Shown here piece by piece: positions 59,379-64,000 of a stretch of DNA of 64,000 nucleotides; position 1 is the first letter of the stretch, and each line of letters opens with the position of its first letter. This DNA comes from Cyprinodon diabolis (taxonomy: Eukaryota > Chordata > Actinopteri > Cyprinodontiformes > Cyprinodontidae), in contig CM060065.1 in NCBI GenBank assembly GCA_030533445.1, forward strand, positions 26,796,974-26,860,973. Reading direction: 5' to 3'. Under the pieces are notes generated by a model that was not told the origin of the DNA, ran no database searches, and was given only the letters and a program-made list of their open reading frames with translations. A program made the position numbers and the translations under genes.

Positions 59379-61400
59379 AAGATGACATTTGAGGTCATAT
59401 TGTTGAGCATTTTACTGCACTCGTGCATTACAATTGTTCTTTTTTCTTTTGTTTTGAGTTTTTTATCTTAAACATATTTTAATATAACATGTTTGTAAGA
59501 AGTCTGTAACAAAATTGTACCTTAAAATGGCATCATATGATACAGGCAACAATAGAATGGGAATGATGGGGGTTAAAATGCTGAAAATTGTGACCCGGCC
59601 TATTTATGTAACACACTGCCAGTTCGTGAAACAAGTTGATGTCCTTAATTCAGTTTCCCATTCTGTCTAGTATTGTCCAGGTTGTCTTGAAGCTTTTGAG
59701 TGAAATCTTAACATTGGTTGGATTTAACACGCAGATTATTTTATATATTTAGCTGTGCCGAGTAAGATTCAAAGTCTATGAAGTAAAGAGTTTATTTAAA
59801 AATGTATATTGATCCTGCTATGTAAATGTACATTTTAAATCAGTACCAAAACGGTGTTCACCTAATTTTATCGATGGATTTAAGGTTGTTTTGGTACATT
59901 GTTTCGATAGTCAGGAAAGTTTGTCATCTCTGTCATTTATAAATATATTGTCATTAGTCACAATAAGTCTTAAATGAACATACAGTACACACCAAAGGTG
60001 GGAGGTACTGCTGGGGGCTCAGAAAGTGGCAGTCACTTTATTATTTAAAAAGTCACAACAAAGCCATAATATTGAAAAAAGTCTATAACCCTGTTGTCAT
60101 AACAGATATTTAGCTCCACCACCATTCACAGACAATAGGGAATACCCATAAAGGCACATTGCAAGTTAATAAATATTATTTACACAGTACGAACATAGCA
60201 AAATATATCATTTCATATGTACAAAGCAAATATAAAACATTTACATAAAACAAATAATAACCATTTCAATCCTAAACCAGGAAAGATGTTATTGCTCAGT
60301 GAGCAACTGGGACAAATTCACTTCATATAACACGTCAGAAAAAAAAATCATTCAGTTAATTACACCACATCAAAATTAAAATGTAAAACATCCTCAATAA
60401 TACACGTTTTCTATCATCCCTGTCAGAGAAAACAACAATTTTACCTATCACCATTGTAATTTTGAAAATACCAAATAAAATTTGAAAGTGTTTCCCATCA
60501 CAACATGGTATTTTATTATCAGCTGTAAATTCAATTTACTTCATTTTAGTCCAACTTCCCAACACATGCATTTAGTAGCTATGCTTATGGTTAGCCATAT
60601 AGATTTTAGCAGGAAATTTTGAGACAAGGAGAATTATTTAGTTAGTCTATTTTGTTCAAATGTCCACCCACCGATGTTTGTTTGATCAAAATGATCAAAC
60701 ATTTTTTTGTCATCATCCAAATGAAACTGATAAATGAAAAATATGTTGCATGGTTTACACTGTGTGATAGCTTCATAAGTGGGTTAATTAACCATATTGT
60801 TTGTGTGACCTGTTTTAAAGAGCTTTAGCCACATATATTTTGAATAATAGGCTGTGAGTTTTCACTTTAACTCCAAATAAGTTTACATACAATTTAGACC
60901 AAAGTTACCTATAACACTTCTAGACTTTGGTTGAATTTAAACACGGTGCTTGTTTCTGATTGGAAAACACACTTCATAAGATAAAATTTATTGTAAAAGG
61001 AGATGTCTTTATTTAGAAAACAATTTATTTCTTTACTTTCATAAAAAAATACATGTTGGCGGTTTTGACAACCCTCTGTATTATAAAAACAAACTTTTTA
61101 AACCCTTCTTTAAGTTACTGACCGGCTTTTGCATTTTTATTTTATGTTAATAATTTACCCTTTAAAGTTTTTAATGTTTAAAGATTTTTTGCCATCACTT
61201 TAATGGTATGAATCCTTCCACGTACTCTGAATATTGAAGTTCAGATTTAGGCTGGGCCTCTTCAAAACATTCCTTATAATCTTAAAAAAAAGATGCTGGT
61301 AAAATTATAAGATTACTTCAAATCTAGTAAATCTGCTACCATGAAAGATATAAAGAACACTGGGTCTATCTGTAGATGACTGGAATCAAAAGAGGTCTGA
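59379..61400. other. Intergenic DNA between the myzap-like gene and polr2m
   Basis: AT-rich with no gene. A perfect 10-bp inverted repeat with a 3-base loop (TGTTTGATCA) lies at 60679-60701. Confidence 0.45.
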
Positions 61401-61410
61401 GAAGTTTTTT

Positions 61411-61416
61411 TTTATT
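61411..61416 (-). promoter_or_regulatory. myzap: Candidate polyadenylation signal of the myzap-like gene
   Basis: AATAAA on the minus strand about 90 bases past the stop codon, within an A-rich run. Other candidates exist further downstream, so this is only the nearest. Confidence 0.4.
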
Positions 61417-61502
61417 TTTCAAATCAGAAAAAATAACATAAACAATGCAATAAATCAAATAAAATAAAAAAAATAGCTTCATTATTTCCCAATATGAACC
61501 CT

Positions 61503-63920
61503 TTAAGTCGATGAGTGTTTGTCTTTATGGTTCTGTCCAATCAGTTTCATGAAGGGCGAGTAAACTTGTAGTCTTGTTCTTGGTCGAGAAGACGACATGG
61601 ATGATGAAGTGGACTGTTGTTTACTTTGTGTAGTGTCTGTTTTCGGTTTTGCATCCACCTCGTCTGACTTGACGGGACTCAGAACGGGATCAGACTCAGG
61701 CGGGTAAACACCATTTACTGCTGCCATGTTGGACTGCAGGAACTGACTATACTGACCAGGAGAATACCTTAATAAACTGTTTTCTAGTCTGCTGGGTGGA
61801 GGGTTAGTAGAGCTGAATGTCCTTGGATGGATGGGCTTTGTTAGGCTGAATGATGAATGTTGGAAGGAGGAAAGATTTGAAGAAGACCATTGTTTGGGTG
61901 ATGAAGGATCTGTGGGTGAGAGAGGGTGAGGAGGTGATGTTGCATTAACTGGTGATGAAGGCTGGAAAAACGATGAAGGTTCAACGAATGATGTAGGTTG
62001 GACATGTGATGTAGGTCGGACAGGAGATGTTGGTTGGACAGGTGATGTAGGTCGGACAGGTGATGTAGGTTGGACAGGTGATGTAGGTTGGATGGCTGAT
62101 GTAGGTTGGACATGTGATGTAGGTTGGACAAGTGATGTAGGTCGGACAGGTGATGTAGGTCGGACAGGTGATGTAGGTTGGACGGGTGATGTAGGTTGGA
62201 CAGGTGATGTAGGTTGGGTGGAATGAAGATGAACAGGTTCGACAACATTCCTCTTTACTTCGTGTCTGCAGTTGCACAGACATCAGAATTAGAAACCAGT
62301 TTAGAACAAAGAACCAAATGCAACCCTTAGGCAAATCCGCCTGTTGACTCCTACCTGGGGAGCAGATCACAGCCTACTCCTATGTCTCGTCTTTCCAAAC
62401 TTTCTTGAGGCCTATTCTGTGTGGACATAAAATACTTCAGCTTGTCTTCTAATTCATTATTCTAGGAAAAAGGAAAGAGGAAAGAGCTCCATCAGATCAG
62501 CATCATGCAAAGGACAGCAGTCACTTTACATGGGAAAGGGTGATTTGATAGGAATAGTGATGAGGGAAAACGTATAGTCATTGCTGAAAGGTCAGGATAT
62601 CCTGTGCTCATCAGGTCAGCAAAAAAAAATTTGTAGCCATGCAGAAGGATACCGCACCACACCTTCATTTAAACACAATCTACAGGACTTTAAACTTGTC
62701 ATAGCCTTACCTCACACTCCACTATTGCAATTCTGTCTAAAAGGTCTGAGATAAACATGTCCTTCTGGGCAACTTGAGATCGTAGAGCTTGAACCTGCAC
62801 AGAATTACATAATTAGACCCTTGCTTTGAAATCATCAACAGACTTTTTCTTAATTGCAAAGAAAATCAGCCTCTTTGAAATATGGCATTACTGTATGTTC
62901 TAGTAGCTTTGTTATGTATCCTTTATTTTCACAATATCTGACTAATTAGATCATCTTTTTGACATTTTTATTAAAATCCCTACTTCTCTAGAGCAATGCT
63001 AAGTTAATGTCTTTTAAAGTAACGACAATTTTTGATACCTTTGATCCTGTCTATTCAGTTTCAGAAGGTTATATTAAGGTTTCAATTTTTTTGTATAAAT
63101 CTGCTATTTTAGTTTATGCACACCAGCTCACCTACCACACCCTGCTGGAACAAGGTGTAGCAGGATCAACTGTTTGTCTTCAGAATTACATCAGTTCTTC
63201 TTTGCACAGTTCAACAAAGTAAAAAAAAAAACTAAACAGGTTTATCTAATGAAGTAGTATGTTTCTTTTTTGTCTGTTTGTTGTCTATGGCTATCATAAG
63301 TAGAAAGTGATTTCTAATGCATGGAGATGAGCTATAAAAAGAAAAAAGAAATTCTCCTCACTTCCTCAATCATTCCTTTGACTTTCCTCTGCTGGCAGAA
63401 CACCATGTCGTTTAAGTGTTTAATTCTCTCACGAAGTTCCACGGCTTCTTCTTGCAGCTGCTTAGACCTAAATTAAATGGGAGTTAAGATTTAAAGCAGG
63501 ACTTTCATAAACATAAATGTCTTTATATTGCCTTTCAAAAGCCCACATTTTGATAATCTCTGATAGCTTTTCAATACAAATTGCTCAAATGCCTGAGGTA
63601 GAGCTAAATAACTTTCCCAAGGATTGTTGAGGAGCCTGAGGCTGTGTCCAGCGAGATATCCTGCAGTGCTTTGTTGCACCAGCAGAGCCAATAACTCAAG
63701 AAGAAGAGTTTACATGGGTTCTTTTTATATCTTTAATTTGTCACAAAGAGATGCTTTAAGTAGTTTTAAAGGTCCTGCTAATTGTCAGTCATTCTGGTGA
63801 TTTGTTTACATAAGACCATCCTACATACTCGTCCCCATTTTTTACTTACCGGCGGTGAGTCTGACTGAATTGCAAATCTTCTTTTGGAAAGTAAGCTTGT
63901 ATGAGTGATGTGAGCAGCAA
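61503..63920 (-). CDS. myzap: Myocardial zonula adherens protein, 3' exons (partial)
   Basis: Exons on the minus strand: 63467-63362, 62794-62711, 62461-62355 and the last, 62265-61503. A tentative further exon is 63920-63850. Phases agree across all joins and every intron is GT-AG. The protein has a coiled-coil part ([32 protein letters not shown], then [15 protein letters not shown] and [12 protein letters not shown]). It continues into [11 protein letters not shown], a motif I associate with MYZAP, and a large last exon of 253 codons. That exon has 13 tandem PTSPVQ-like hexapeptides, a Ser/Pro-rich linker and the end [19 protein letters not shown]. Known role of MYZAP: intercalated-disc protein of heart muscle linked to ZO-1 and Rho/SRF signalling. 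Gene identity rests on the coiled-coil motifs plus synteny with polr2m. The 5' exons are outside the window. The 63850-63920 exon has a weak acceptor. Confidence 0.8.
61987..62221 (-). repeat. myzap: 18-bp coding minisatellite in the myzap last exon
   Basis: Thirteen units of 18 bases (plus-strand consensus GTGATGTAGGTTGGACAG) lie in tandem. On the coding strand they encode PTSPVQ with variants ([24 protein letters not shown]). No unit breaks the frame. Confidence 0.95.
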
Positions 63921-64000
63921 CTTTTAAACAGAGTGTGCACAAGGTGCTCGTGCATGCTCTTGCACATGTTTAATAGGCGTTCCCTCTCGGGAGTGGATGC

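Noticed and set aside
61841..62370. Two other long frames over the 18-bp repeat (His-Leu-Ser-Asn-Leu-type and Cys-Pro-Thr-Tyr-Ile-Thr-type)
   Set aside because: An 18-bp unit without stops stays open in several frames. Only the PTSPVQ frame joins in phase with the upstream exon and continues to the gene's C-terminus.

Overview
This window is animal nuclear DNA, almost certainly from a teleost fish. It is AT-rich, its genes are split by GT-AG introns, and it is full of teleost-type transposons: Tc1/mariner, hAT and TTAA-target MITEs, a Gypsy chromovirus, solo LTRs, LINE fragments and tRNA-derived SINEs. No bacterial operons, CRISPR arrays or rRNA genes are visible, and I found no convincing free-standing tRNA gene.

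Only two host genes can be supported, both on the minus strand and close to the right end. polr2m (Gdown1/GRINL1A, a subunit associated with RNA polymerase II) is complete, with four coding exons between 48752 and 55440. The 3' part of a gene I assign to myzap (myocardial zonula adherens protein) lies upstream of it at 61503-63920 and runs off the right edge. The two are head to tail, the order known for the vertebrate MYZAP-POLR2M (GCOM1) complex locus.

Layout. 1-2602: 3' part of a Gypsy/Ty3 chromovirus with its 3' LTR. 2701-4304: Tc1 element with one nonsense codon. 4330-4690: LINE reverse transcriptase relic. 7681-8382: solo LTR with a perfect 5-bp target duplication. 9700-13000: LINE tail and decayed Tc1 relics. 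14173-15394: DD36E Tc1/mariner-type element with one frameshift. 15940-21260: SINE, LINE, probable second solo LTR and a Tc1 relic. 21270-37610: mostly non-coding, with two MITEs, a SINE and a possible conserved non-coding block. 37611-43400: cluster of nested hAT-type elements, two of them with 8-bp target duplications and remnants of BED-finger exons. 43930-47260: Tc1 relic, non-coding DNA and a small hAT MITE. 48752-55440: polr2m, whose 4.5-kb third intron holds an intact-looking Tc1 element nested in an older Tc1 terminus plus a hAT MITE, and whose first intron holds a 600-bp GGAT microsatellite. 55690-59380: LINE and SINE fragments. 61503-63920: myzap, whose last exon contains an in-frame 18-bp coding minisatellite.

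The host genes do not form a pathway; they are linked by position and, in other vertebrates, by readthrough transcription. I found no convincing new biological system. The best second-look items are the coding minisatellite, a perfect 36-bp hairpin inside a hAT element, the intact Tc1 transposase nested in polr2m, and the DD36E element. All family names come from reading motifs and termini by eye; no database search was possible.
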